The notes below the pieces were generated by a model. It ran no database searches, was not told the origin of the DNA, and saw only the letters and a list, made by a program, of their open reading frames with translations. The position numbers and the translations under genes were made by a program. This document shows positions 1 to 6,465 of a DNA stretch of 9,338 nucleotides, piece after piece. Origin of the DNA: an archaeon UBA168 (GTDB lineage Archaea; Thermoproteota; Thermoprotei_A; Marsarchaeales; UBA168); contig DAYW01000047.1 in the NCBI GenBank assembly GCA_002507085.1, forward strand, positions 3,199-12,536, given 5' to 3'. The number at the start of each line of letters is the position of its first letter. Within the stretch, counting starts at the first letter, position 1.

Positions 1-156
1 GCAGTAAAAACGATTTTAGGTGTAGCCGCGTCCGTAGGCCTCACCGTTGAGGGAAAGAAGCCCAAGGATGTAATCGCAGATCTCGACTCGGGCAAATATG
101 ATCAGCTTTTAAGCAAAGGCGAAATAGAGCTTGAAGCAGAGAGGGCGAAGTGGTAA
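1..156 (+). CDS. rpl11: Large ribosomal subunit protein uL11, C-terminal fragment
   Basis: Only the last 51 residues are present; the gene enters from the left edge. uL11 binds the GTPase-associated centre of 23S rRNA at the base of the ribosomal stalk. The fragment reads GVAASVGLTVEGKKPKDV followed by a short acidic helix. This matches the end of the uL11 rRNA-binding domain, where the family has a small-residue helix, then the VEG turn, then a final helix. The position directly before uL1 and P0 is the standard archaeal order and supports the call. The stop codon TAA (154-156) shares its last A with the ATG of the next gene (TAATG), which implies coupled translation. Any promoter lies outside the window. 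Confidence 0.93.
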   Translation, partial: AVKTILGVAASVGLTVEGKKPKDVIADLDSGKYDQLLSKGEIELEAERAKW

Positions 157-806
157 TGCCTATACCTACTTTAGAGGAGCTCACGGAGGCAGTTAAGAGG
201 GCAAGAGCAGAATCTAAGCCAAGAAACTTCAAGCAGAGCTTTGAGCTTGTTGTTAAGCTACCTCACTTCGATTCCAGAAAGCCAGAGTACAAGCAGAATA
301 AATCGGTTCTTCTTCCTCATCCACTTAAATCTACTGAGGTCGCGGTGTTTGCCGTTGGAGAAAGACGGGCGATGGCCGAGAAGGCAGGCGCGGCCTTCAC
401 TATGGGAAGGGATGAGCTTACGGCTTTGGCATCTGACAAAAAGGCCGCAAGAAAGGTTGCCAAAAGCTATGATTATTACCTTGCGGAACCCGAACTCATG
501 CCTCTGGTCGGTAGAGTCCTAGGCCCGTTCCTTGGCCCCAGGGGAAAAATGCCAGACCCAATACCTCCGAACGCGGATATGACAAGCCTTATAGAAAGGG
601 CGAAAAGGACGGCCAAAGTACGCATGAGAGAGCAACCCTATTTCTCGGTTAAAATAGGTGAGGAGGATCTAAGCGACAAGGACGTAGCGGAAAACGCCCT
701 AGCGGTGTTAAACGAGGTAGGAAGGGAATTCAAGAACCCCTCCGTTGAGATCGGATCCGTCATAATAAAGCTTACTATGGGTAAGCCGGTAAGCTTAAGT
801 GATTAA
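156..806 (+). CDS. rpl1: Large ribosomal subunit protein uL1
   Basis: uL1 forms the mobile L1 stalk of the large subunit and helps release deacylated tRNA from the E site. The 216-residue product has the usual archaeal length. It carries the family signature near residues 115-130, GRVLGPFLGPRGKMPDP, followed by the C-terminal half of domain I, where SVKIG and SVIIKLTMGKP are typical. I chose the ATG at 156 because it overlaps the uL11 stop (TAATG) and gives the expected MPIPTLEEL start. An in-frame GTG at 150 would add only two residues and overlap uL11 further. A GAGGG stretch about a dozen bases upstream may help initiation. In several archaea uL1 represses its own operon by binding a leader or early coding structure; the relevant start of this operon is outside the window, so this cannot be judged here. 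Confidence 0.97.
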   Translation: MPIPTLEELTEAVKRARAESKPRNFKQSFELVVKLPHFDSRKPEYKQNKSVLLPHPLKSTEVAVFAVGERRAMAEKAGAAFTMGRDELTALASDKKAARKVAKSYDYYLAEPELMPLVGRVLGPFLGPRGKMPDPIPPNADMTSLIERAKRTAKVRMREQPYFSVKIGEEDLSDKDVAENALAVLNEVGREFKNPSVEIGSVIIKLTMGKPVSLSD

Positions 807-807
807 A

Positions 808-1659
808 ATGCCATCCCAGCAAATCTTAATTAAGAAGGAAAAGCTCGCGTCAGACTTAGCGGAAAGAATAAAGAAATACAACTCGGTTATGATAATCGGG
901 ATACAGGGAGCAAACGATAAGATGCTGTCAGAGCTGAGGTCGAGGCTAAGAGGTTTGGCAGAGGTAAAAGTTGCCAAAAACAGCACCGTGGTTAGGGCGC
1001 TTAGATCTCTTAAGGACGAAAGGCCCGAAATAGAGAAGCTAGCTGCCCTCGCGACTGGAACGAATGCCATCATAATTTCCAACACCTCTCCGTTCATACT
1101 TTCAACGATTATTGATGAGATAAAGGACTCGGATTGGATAAAAGCGGGAATGCCATCGCCAGTCGATGTCGTGATACCTGCTGGCGACCTCGGTCTGCCG
1201 CCCGGAGGACCTGCGAGCGTACTAACCGACATGGGAGCGAAGATCAAGATAGTTAAGGGTATGATAAGGCTAGATGAAGACTTTACCCTCATCCACGCCA
1301 AAGAAAAGCCCAGTGCCGCAGCCGCCTCCCTTCTGATGGCCCTCGACATAAAGCCAATTCCCTTGAGCTTCCAAATAAAGGGAGCGTGGGACGGAATATT
1401 CATACCTGGAGAACAACTGCACATAAACATCGAGCAGTACGAGAAGGACCTCTTAAGCGCAAAGCTCAACGCGTTAGCGGTGGCCGTTGAAGCAGAGATA
1501 ATGAACGACGAGACGGCTCCGCTTATAATCCAGAAGGCCGCAGTGCAGGCATACGCGCTTGCTGGTACGGGCGCGTTCTTCTCCCCGAAGGAAATGGAAG
1601 TAGCCATCAAGCGGGCGGCGACAGCGGCAACGGTCTTAAAGAGCTCGACCGGACTTTGA
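808..1659 (+). CDS. rplP0: Large ribosomal subunit protein uL10 (acidic stalk protein P0), short form
   Basis: P0 anchors the ribosomal stalk to 23S rRNA and carries the L12/P1 dimers that recruit translation GTPases. Residues 1-105 form the rRNA-binding domain (MIIGIQGAND, then KVAKNSTVVRAL). Residues 106-190 are the archaeal/eukaryotic insertion domain, with the clear motif AGDLGLPPGGPASVL and ending ALDIKPIP. Residues 207-280 are alanine-rich helices that should bind L12 dimers. At 283 residues the protein is shorter than the roughly 310-345 residues common in archaea, and it stops at KSSTGL with no acidic hinge and no GLGALF-type tail. No acidic coding stretch follows in any frame, so a frameshift is unlikely. 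The ATG at 808 lies one base after the uL1 stop. An in-frame GTG at 799 overlapping uL1 would add three residues. Confidence 0.95.
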   Translation: MPSQQILIKKEKLASDLAERIKKYNSVMIIGIQGANDKMLSELRSRLRGLAEVKVAKNSTVVRALRSLKDERPEIEKLAALATGTNAIIISNTSPFILSTIIDEIKDSDWIKAGMPSPVDVVIPAGDLGLPPGGPASVLTDMGAKIKIVKGMIRLDEDFTLIHAKEKPSAAAASLLMALDIKPIPLSFQIKGAWDGIFIPGEQLHINIEQYEKDLLSAKLNALAVAVEAEIMNDETAPLIIQKAAVQAYALAGTGAFFSPKEMEVAIKRAATAATVLKSSTGL

Positions 1660-1665
1660 TTTTTT
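1660..1665 (+). terminator. Oligo-T terminator of the ribosomal operon
   Basis: Six consecutive T residues begin right after the P0 stop codon. Archaeal RNA polymerase terminates at such U-runs without a hairpin. The next gene is convergent and ends at 1741, so the operon has to end in this 81-nt gap. An A5 run at 1674-1678 reads as T5 on the minus strand and could serve the same role for the helicase gene coming the other way. Calling these terminators is inference from position and composition. Confidence 0.5.
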
Positions 1666-1740
1666 ATGTAACCAAAAACTCAAACATCAAGCTTCACCTT
1701 TACTTTGAGGATCGACCTAGAACGCCTGAGAGCGATCAAG

Positions 1741-3771
1741 TCATTCGTTTCTCAGGGCCCACGCAGCTATGTAAGAGGCAGAATCCTGAGGTCCCGAGCT
1801 TGGCAAAAAAGGAACGCCATACTTAACAGCAATCGAGAGCAACGAGCTCCTTGGGCCGGGCTCATCGCTGTTCAAAAGAGGGGGAATCCCCTCCACAATA
1901 AATATTGGTTTTCCAAGCGTCTTCATGAATATTGCTTCTTCAAATAAACCTCCGGAAGAAAGCAAGTCAGCGACCTCTGAGGAAGCCACAACCCTCACTA
2001 CTACATCCTTAACCTTCACGTAATTACCCCCAAGGTCCTTGAGAGAATAGCTCACTCCCAAATCCTTTAATGCCCGCGAAAGGCTCGATCCCTCCAGATG
2101 ATGATCCAATGTCACTGCTTCAGAAGACATTTCCTCCGTAAAATCGAGCAGCCCCTTATTTATTTTTGTTTTTCTGGCTTCATCGGACGCAAAGGAAGGC
2201 TGAATCTCTCCCTCTGAAACCGGCAGCTCCCTATCGCTGGCCGATATCAACCTGCCCATCGTTCCCTTCCTTCTGAGCGATATCCAGTGATACATCTCAT
2301 CAGCGGTACCCTTAGTCACGAGCACAACGATCTTACCCTCCCTTTTCCTGCCTGTCCTACCCCTCCTCTGAATTAACCTTATGGCGCTCGGCACGTTATC
2401 GTAAAACACAACGAGGTCACAGTTTTCGACGTCTAGACCCTCTTCGGCGACCTGGGTAGCTACCAATACGTTGATCAGACCGCTCCTAAACTCGTCCAAA
2501 ACGCGCATCTGATCGCGCTGGCTCATTCCCTTCTCCTCGCCCTTCCTCGCTTGCCCCAGAAAAGGCGCTGGCCTTGCGCCCTTAACACTTCTCAGAATTG
2601 AGGAAAGCACTCTAGCCGTTTCCCTGTAATGAGTAAAAACCAAGATCTTGGAACCCGTGTTCGAGAGCTCTTCTGATACCGCAGAGATCAACGCAGGAAT
2701 CTTTGGGTGCTCGAGACCGGAACGCTGCAGCTCCAGTAACTTCTTCTTCGCTTCGCCCCAATCGTTAACAAGCATCTTCAGTGAACGAGTAGCCCCGCTC
2801 TGCGCGACCTCGTCTTCCATCTCATCCATATAGGTTAGCGCGCTGCTCACGCCTTCTACCTCAACCAGCAACTTGGCGTGTTTCACCCTGATGATGTTAT
2901 TTAGCAGGCCGTATGCCTGAAAGTCTGCGGAATCTGCGGTACCCGCCTCTATCTTTTTCCTCAGCTTGTCTTGAACGTCCAAGAGGTACTTTATGGGAAC
3001 GTTGCTTACTCTGAACCGTATACCAAGCGCCGATAGCCTTTCGACGTACTTCTCCGAGATCTGGTCTAACAGCCTACCCACCTGCAAGATCTCGGCCGGC
3101 AGTTCCAACGCAACCCTTTTCTCAGTTACCCCTTTGACGTAAGCCGCGACGTCAGGGCTCCTTTCGTCCCTGGCTTCAACCTTCTTTATGTGTAAGTTAA
3201 AAAGGATCTCCTCCAGATGCTCTCTGCTGTACCCAGGCGATGCAGTCAGCCCAAGAACCAAGGGATGCCTGGCCTCACTAACGTATTTTGAAGCTATGTA
3301 AACATACGGATAATCACCAACTGCGTGATGAGCTTCATCAAAAACAATCAAGGACACGTCAGATAAATCGTACCTGCCATTTCTGAGATCGTTCTCGAGC
3401 GCTTGCGGCGTCATGAATATGAACTGAGAGTGATTCCAGTACCACTTTCTGGCATCAGGGCTTGTTTCTCCGGTTAGCACGCGAAGCTCATCGGCCTCTG
3501 TCAGGCTCCTGAAGGTTGATGCATGCTGTTCGGCCAAGGGGCGCGTGGGAGCTAGAACCACGATCTTCTCATCAGGATATTCCTCAAAGCGCTTGGCGGC
3601 TACAAGCACGGCAATGATCGTTTTTCCGAGCCCAGTGGGCAAAACCACAAGGGTGTTACCCTGTAAGGCACTCAAATATATGTTAAGCTGATACTCCCTA
3701 GGTACAAGCGACCCTTTTTTTATATAGGCCGGCAGCTTGGCAGCTCCTTCCACGTTGACAACTAAGATCAT
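1741..3771 (-). CDS. hef: Hef/FANCM-type DNA helicase with a degenerate ERCC4 nuclease domain
   Basis: Superfamily 2 helicase of the Hef/FANCM/Mph1 family, which remodels stalled replication forks and branched DNA. The 676-residue product shows Walker A LPTGLGKT (44-51), APTRPL (74-79), the DEAH box (145-148), TAS (176-178), a helical thumb insertion at about 205-365, LVFTHYR (377-383), the motif V region ATQVAEEGLDV (438-448) and QRRGRTGR (468-475). All ATPase motifs look intact. Residues 550-676 follow the ERCC4/XPF nuclease fold (DLGVSYSLKDLGGNY, then LFEEAIFMK, then KPIFIVEG, then SIAVKYGVPFL), but the catalytic signatures are lost: GDY reads GNY (582-584) and the ERK position reads RVV (593-595). 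No C-terminal tandem helix-hairpin-helix domain is present, so the protein is shorter than euryarchaeal Hef (about 750 residues). The helicase is therefore predicted active and the nuclease inactive. It starts at an ATG 21 nt downstream of dph5 and is probably in the same operon. No strong promoter or Shine-Dalgarno site of its own was seen. Confidence 0.93.
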   Translation of the reverse strand: MILVVNVEGAAKLPAYIKKGSLVPREYQLNIYLSALQGNTLVVLPTGLGKTIIAVLVAAKRFEEYPDEKIVVLAPTRPLAEQHASTFRSLTEADELRVLTGETSPDARKWYWNHSQFIFMTPQALENDLRNGRYDLSDVSLIVFDEAHHAVGDYPYVYIASKYVSEARHPLVLGLTASPGYSREHLEEILFNLHIKKVEARDERSPDVAAYVKGVTEKRVALELPAEILQVGRLLDQISEKYVERLSALGIRFRVSNVPIKYLLDVQDKLRKKIEAGTADSADFQAYGLLNNIIRVKHAKLLVEVEGVSSALTYMDEMEDEVAQSGATRSLKMLVNDWGEAKKKLLELQRSGLEHPKIPALISAVSEELSNTGSKILVFTHYRETARVLSSILRSVKGARPAPFLGQARKGEEKGMSQRDQMRVLDEFRSGLINVLVATQVAEEGLDVENCDLVVFYDNVPSAIRLIQRRGRTGRKREGKIVVLVTKGTADEMYHWISLRRKGTMGRLISASDRELPVSEGEIQPSFASDEARKTKINKGLLDFTEEMSSEAVTLDHHLEGSSLSRALKDLGVSYSLKDLGGNYVKVKDVVVRVVASSEVADLLSSGGLFEEAIFMKTLGKPIFIVEGIPPLLNSDEPGPRSSLLSIAVKYGVPFLPSSGPQDSASYIAAWALRNE

Positions 3772-3792
3772 GAGCTTTTAGCCATTTCGATG

Positions 3793-4587
3793 CTACGTTC
3801 GCTGAAAGCCCGGAGGTGCTTGCTCATAAAACTTTATGCTCGCCGGCACGATTATGGACTTCGGCAAACTGTAAATTTTCTCATCAACGAAATCTCCAAG
3901 CCGAACCCAGCTCACGATTTCCTTTGGCGACCCAAGGGCCGACAAAAGTATCAGCGGCCTTCCCCTCTTCAGAATTCCCCTACCCAGCCTTTCTTCCAGC
4001 TTCTCTAGAATTCTCATGGCCTCGGAGAAACCCATGTACCTGCCCTCATCATGCTTAACGTCGAGAAGAACCAGCGTGTGAAGGTCGCGAGAAAGGTTGT
4101 CCGCTATAACCTCGTATGGGGTCTCTGGAAAGTAGCCGTATTTTTCATCAGGATAAACCACAGTAACAGGGGGACCGAAGCGGTATGGATCAAGACCCGA
4201 GCATGAAGGCGCAAGCGACAAAACCGAAAGACCGTGAACTACCTTGACCTCAATTCCCATCTGTTCCGCCTTGCGCTTCAGGGCAAGGTGTGTTGTAAAT
4301 ATAAAGGGATCGCCAAAGACAAGAAAGGAGACCACGGCTGTTTTTGCCGGCTCCAGCACTTGGGCGGCCTGCCCTTCTTCGAGGTCCTTCCTATTTAGCA
4401 AGATCGCTTTTTTTCCCGTGAGCTCCTCCACTTTTTTTATGGTAAGCATGTCCTCTGGATCGGTATATGCCTCAGCATATACCTGATCAGATGATCTGAC
4501 GGCATCAAGCAGGGACAGGGTAAGGTTCCCGGGCCCCCCTATTCCCATCCCGCCTATGAATAGCAAGATACCCACCTTAGCTCGCAT
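3793..4587 (-). CDS. dph5: Diphthine synthase (diphthamide biosynthesis methyltransferase)
   Basis: Dph5 uses S-adenosylmethionine to methylate the modified histidine of elongation factor 2 to diphthine, the second stage of diphthamide synthesis, found in archaea and eukaryotes. The 264-residue product has the usual family length and the tetrapyrrole-methylase fold. It begins with a glycine-rich strand and loop, LLFIGGMGIGGPGNLTL (8-24), then VYAEAYT (36-42), the SAM-contacting FGDPFIFTTH (91-100), a strand and glycine-rich segment around VVHGLSVLSLAPSCSGL (116-132), YRFGPPVTVVYP (135-146) and LHTLVLLDVKHDEGRYM (169-185), all recognisable Dph5 blocks. I chose the ATG at 4587. The reading frame stays open upstream to 4704, but that extension is arginine-rich, unlike Dph5, and overlaps the upstream zinc-ribbon gene. 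GGAGG lies about 12 nt before the chosen ATG. The gene sits 4 nt after the zinc-ribbon gene and 21 nt before hef, consistent with one operon. Confidence 0.95.
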   Translation of the reverse strand: MRAKVGILLFIGGMGIGGPGNLTLSLLDAVRSSDQVYAEAYTDPEDMLTIKKVEELTGKKAILLNRKDLEEGQAAQVLEPAKTAVVSFLVFGDPFIFTTHLALKRKAEQMGIEVKVVHGLSVLSLAPSCSGLDPYRFGPPVTVVYPDEKYGYFPETPYEVIADNLSRDLHTLVLLDVKHDEGRYMGFSEAMRILEKLEERLGRGILKRGRPLILLSALGSPKEIVSWVRLGDFVDEKIYSLPKSIIVPASIKFYEQAPPGFQRT

Positions 4588-4591
4588 GTGA

Positions 4592-4939
4592 TCACGACGC
4601 CTCCAACTCCTTGATCTTCTTAAGAGAGTCAAGGATTGTAGAGATAAGTGAAACGTAAGAGGGCATGTTATCTGAGTCAGAGTCAAGGGCCGCAGAGACC
4701 TCACTCAACCTCTTGAGAAGGACCTCCTTCACTCTCTCGATGATATAGGGCTCCATGGCCGACGCCTCTTGCTGGCCGGCCTTTACGAAGACCACGGGTT
4801 TGTTGCAGTGCGGGCATATCACCTGCCCATCCCTTAACCTAAACAGAGGAGAACCGCAGACGGGGCACGTATCAGCTAGCATTGTTGCTCCTGACTTCAG
4901 GAGGTTCGCCATCCTCTTTATGTCTTCGTCGTTGACCAT
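4592..4939 (-). CDS. Small zinc-ribbon protein, UPF0148 / Auto_anti-p27 (Sjögren autoantigen 1-like) family
   Basis: This is a 115-residue protein of the archaeal UPF0148 family, related to eukaryotic autoantigen p27 (SSSCA1/ZNRD2). Its function in archaea is not established. Residues 1-22 resemble the family's opening helix (IKRMANLLKSGATMLADT). A single zinc ribbon follows, with CPVCG at 25-29 and CPHC at 42-45, giving four cysteine ligands around a short hairpin (PLFRLRDGQVI). Residues 60-115 are a charged helical segment, probably a coiled coil, ending in LKKIKELEAS. The start ATG has a TATA-like box centred about 24 nt upstream and no Shine-Dalgarno site, so the mRNA is probably leaderless. 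It is the first gene of a probable operon with dph5 and hef. The link to diphthamide is only by position. A role as a protein-protein adaptor is a guess. Confidence 0.88.
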   Translation of the reverse strand: MVNDEDIKRMANLLKSGATMLADTCPVCGSPLFRLRDGQVICPHCNKPVVFVKAGQQEASAMEPYIIERVKEVLLKRLSEVSAALDSDSDNMPSYVSLISTILDSLKKIKELEAS

Positions 4940-4959
4940 ATGTAATCTAGATACCTCAG

Positions 4960-4967
4960 ATAAAAAG
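4960..4967 (-). promoter_or_regulatory. TATA-like box for the zinc-ribbon–dph5–hef operon
   Basis: On the minus strand this reads CTTTTTAT. Its centre is about 24 nt upstream of the ATG at 4939, which places the transcription start at or very near the A of the start codon. The rest of the 89-nt gap up to the CDF gene's stop (4940-5028) holds no other convincing element. No Shine-Dalgarno sequence lies before the ATG, which agrees with leaderless initiation. Confidence 0.5.
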
Positions 4968-5028
4968 GCATCAGCACCTTTAGCAAGCGCTAGCTCCCTT
5001 CCTGCCGAAACCGGTTAAGGGCGCGATT

Positions 5029-6219
5029 TCAATCCGACTCCGGGGACGCTTGCGCGGGCTTCAACTCGCCCCGCTTAAACATAGCAAGAGCCTCGGCCTC
5101 ATCAGAAGTAGGAGAGTACAGCACCATCATGCCCTCACCCTTGAGCGATGATAGCATACCCTCGCCTATTTCCCTAACCAACACAACCTCAACACCCCTG
5201 CTCTTAAGTTCCTTCGCAAGCCTCACCCCCTTTCTCCTGGCCTCAGATAACGCTGGATTCTCAATCATGTCTTGCTTGCCACTCTTGGTGTCCACGATCT
5301 TTATAAAGGGGACCGTGGCCATATGCCCCTTCAGCGAGCCATCAGCTTGCTCGGGAATCGCCACAATCCACTTGCCTTGGAAGGAACCTGGCTCAACGTG
5401 TATGCTGACGTGAACAACCGAGGGAACGTTTCTCTTTATCTCGTCCTCAACTCTATCGGCCAGCGCATCCGCCTCTTGGACCGAGTAATTAGCGGGCGCT
5501 TCGAGGTGCATCTCCACAAAGTAAAACGGGCCACTCTGCCTCACCCTTATCTCGTGCACCCCAACAACACCCTCGACCTTTGACACGGCATCTCTTATTT
5601 TTTCGGTGATCTCTTCGTTTCCAACGTCAAGCAGCGTGTAAACGGCGTCTTTGCCTATTCTATAGGCCTCAAACATTATGTAAGCTCCTATGAGTATTCC
5701 CACGACTTCGGCAAGCAAAACCACCGACAGCCATTCCGCGATCACTCCTATCACAACCACAAGCGATGATAATACATCCTGATAGGCGTGCAGCCCTTGA
5801 GCCTTCATCGATGGCAGTGCTATGCCCGGCGTTCTGTTCAGGTAAACCATCACACAGTAACTGGCTGCAGCGGATATTACCTCTACGACTATGGGTATGG
5901 GCGGCTGGGATACGTGAATAAAGCTCAGAGAGTCCTTTGCTATCTCAACCGCGGCAAAGGCTATGGCTGCAGCCACTGCCAAAGAGACCATGTTTTCCAA
6001 CTTATACAGCCCAAATGGAAACTTTTCCGAGGCTGGCCGCTCGGCCACCCGCAACCCAAGGTAGACCATGATCGCCATAAATACATCAGAGCTTGAATGA
6101 ATCCCATCGCCAATCATTATCACGCTGTGGAACAAGACGCCGCTCTCGAACTTGGCTGCCGCTAGCGCGGCAAACACCGCGGCAGATACCAGCGTCCTTT
6201 TCCTTGCTTCTTCGAACAA
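5029..6219 (-). CDS. Cation diffusion facilitator fused to a NifX/NafY-type cofactor-binding domain
   Basis: This 396-residue membrane transporter of the CDF family exports divalent metal ions in exchange for protons. Residues 10-195 hold about six hydrophobic segments. The transport site is visible as HSSSD (H41, D45, preceded by GDG) in the second segment and HAYQD (H144, D148) in the fifth. An HD/HD pair is most often seen in zinc CDFs. Residues 205-277 are the cytoplasmic dimerisation domain (VEGVVGVHEIRVRQSG, then VVHVSIHVEP). Residues 283-385 match the Nitro_FeMo-Co (NifX/NafY/NifB C-terminal) fold: WIVAIPEQ, FIKIVDTKSGKQDMIENPA, GVRLAKELKSRGVEVVLVREIG and LYSPTS. This suggests metal-cofactor binding or sensing inside the cell. 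The start is TTG; no ATG or GTG lies between it and the upstream in-frame stop, and the TATA box fits that TTG. The C-terminal tail (386-396) is unstructured and acidic. Other archaeal CDFs carry the same fusion. Substrate assignment is inference. Confidence 0.92.
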   Translation of the reverse strand: MFEEARKRTLVSAAVFAALAAAKFESGVLFHSVIMIGDGIHSSSDVFMAIMVYLGLRVAERPASEKFPFGLYKLENMVSLAVAAAIAFAAVEIAKDSLSFIHVSQPPIPIVVEVISAAASYCVMVYLNRTPGIALPSMKAQGLHAYQDVLSSLVVVIGVIAEWLSVVLLAEVVGILIGAYIMFEAYRIGKDAVYTLLDVGNEEITEKIRDAVSKVEGVVGVHEIRVRQSGPFYFVEMHLEAPANYSVQEADALADRVEDEIKRNVPSVVHVSIHVEPGSFQGKWIVAIPEQADGSLKGHMATVPFIKIVDTKSGKQDMIENPALSEARRKGVRLAKELKSRGVEVVLVREIGEGMLSSLKGEGMMVLYSPTSDEAEALAMFKRGELKPAQASPESD

Positions 6220-6240
6220 TTCAAGTTTTTTCGGTTTACC

Positions 6241-6248
6241 GATATAAG
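6241..6248 (-). promoter_or_regulatory. TATA-like box for the CDF–NifX gene
   Basis: On the minus strand this reads CTTATATC, a good archaeal TATA match. Its centre is about 26 nt upstream of the TTG at 6219. Transcription would start at or next to the start codon, giving a leaderless or nearly leaderless mRNA that begins with TTG. The box almost touches the end of the doubtful small ORF at 6250-6450. Confidence 0.5.
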
Positions 6249-6249
6249 T

Positions 6250-6450
6250 TTACCTAAGCACGCTGTATACGGCGCGCAAGCGCTTCAACGCAAGAAAGGC
6301 CAAGAGAACAGGCGCCGTGGCTATAGCCGACCATAAGGGACGCAAGCCCCTCTCGACTCCAAAGATAAGGGATTTGACGTCCTCTTGAACACTTAAGCCT
6401 TCAAAGCGAGTAATTCGTCGTTTGGCAACTTTGCCGCATAAAAAACCCAA
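6250..6450 (-). CDS. Doubtful small ORF with one hydrophobic helix
   Basis: This is an open frame of 66 codons in the 246-nt gap between glutamine synthetase and the CDF gene. The product would be basic at the N-terminus (VAKRRITRFEG), followed by a single hydrophobic stretch, WSAIATAPVLLAFLAL, then KRLR, as in a small membrane-anchored protein. Points against it: the only usable start is TTG, there is no Shine-Dalgarno site, an oligo-T run that looks like the glutamine synthetase terminator lies inside its first codons, and its arginine codons (CGA, CGC) differ from the AGG-rich neighbours. I do not recognise a family. The gap otherwise holds the T-run and the CDF TATA box. It could simply be non-coding. 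Confidence 0.22.
   Translation of the reverse strand: MGFLCGKVAKRRITRFEGLSVQEDVKSLIFGVERGLRPLWSAIATAPVLLAFLALKRLRAVYSVLR
6440..6445 (-). terminator. Oligo-T terminator of the glutamine synthetase gene
   Basis: Six consecutive T residues on the minus strand lie about 20 nt past the glutamine synthetase stop codon, which suits archaeal U-run termination. The next minus-strand gene has its own TATA box further on, so a transcript end is expected in this gap. The sequence GTTTTTTATG could also be read as a TATA box, but no good start codon lies about 25 nt beyond it. Confidence 0.42.
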
Positions 6451-6465
6451 CTACCGCTGTAAAGT

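Noticed and set aside
1679..1709. Inverted repeat CTCAAA / TTTGAG in the gap between P0 and hef
   Set aside because: Only 6 bp with a 19-nt loop in AT-rich sequence; easily expected by chance, and archaeal termination does not need a hairpin.
1705..1947. Open frame on the plus strand just after P0, where an L12 gene would be expected
   Set aside because: It starts with TTG, is mostly antisense to the hef C-terminus, and its arginine-rich product has none of the alanine-rich helices or acidic tail of L12.
4588..4704. Possible 39-residue N-terminal extension of Dph5
   Set aside because: The extension overlaps the zinc-ribbon gene, is serine/leucine/arginine-rich, and does not match the Dph5 start, which fits the ATG at 4587.
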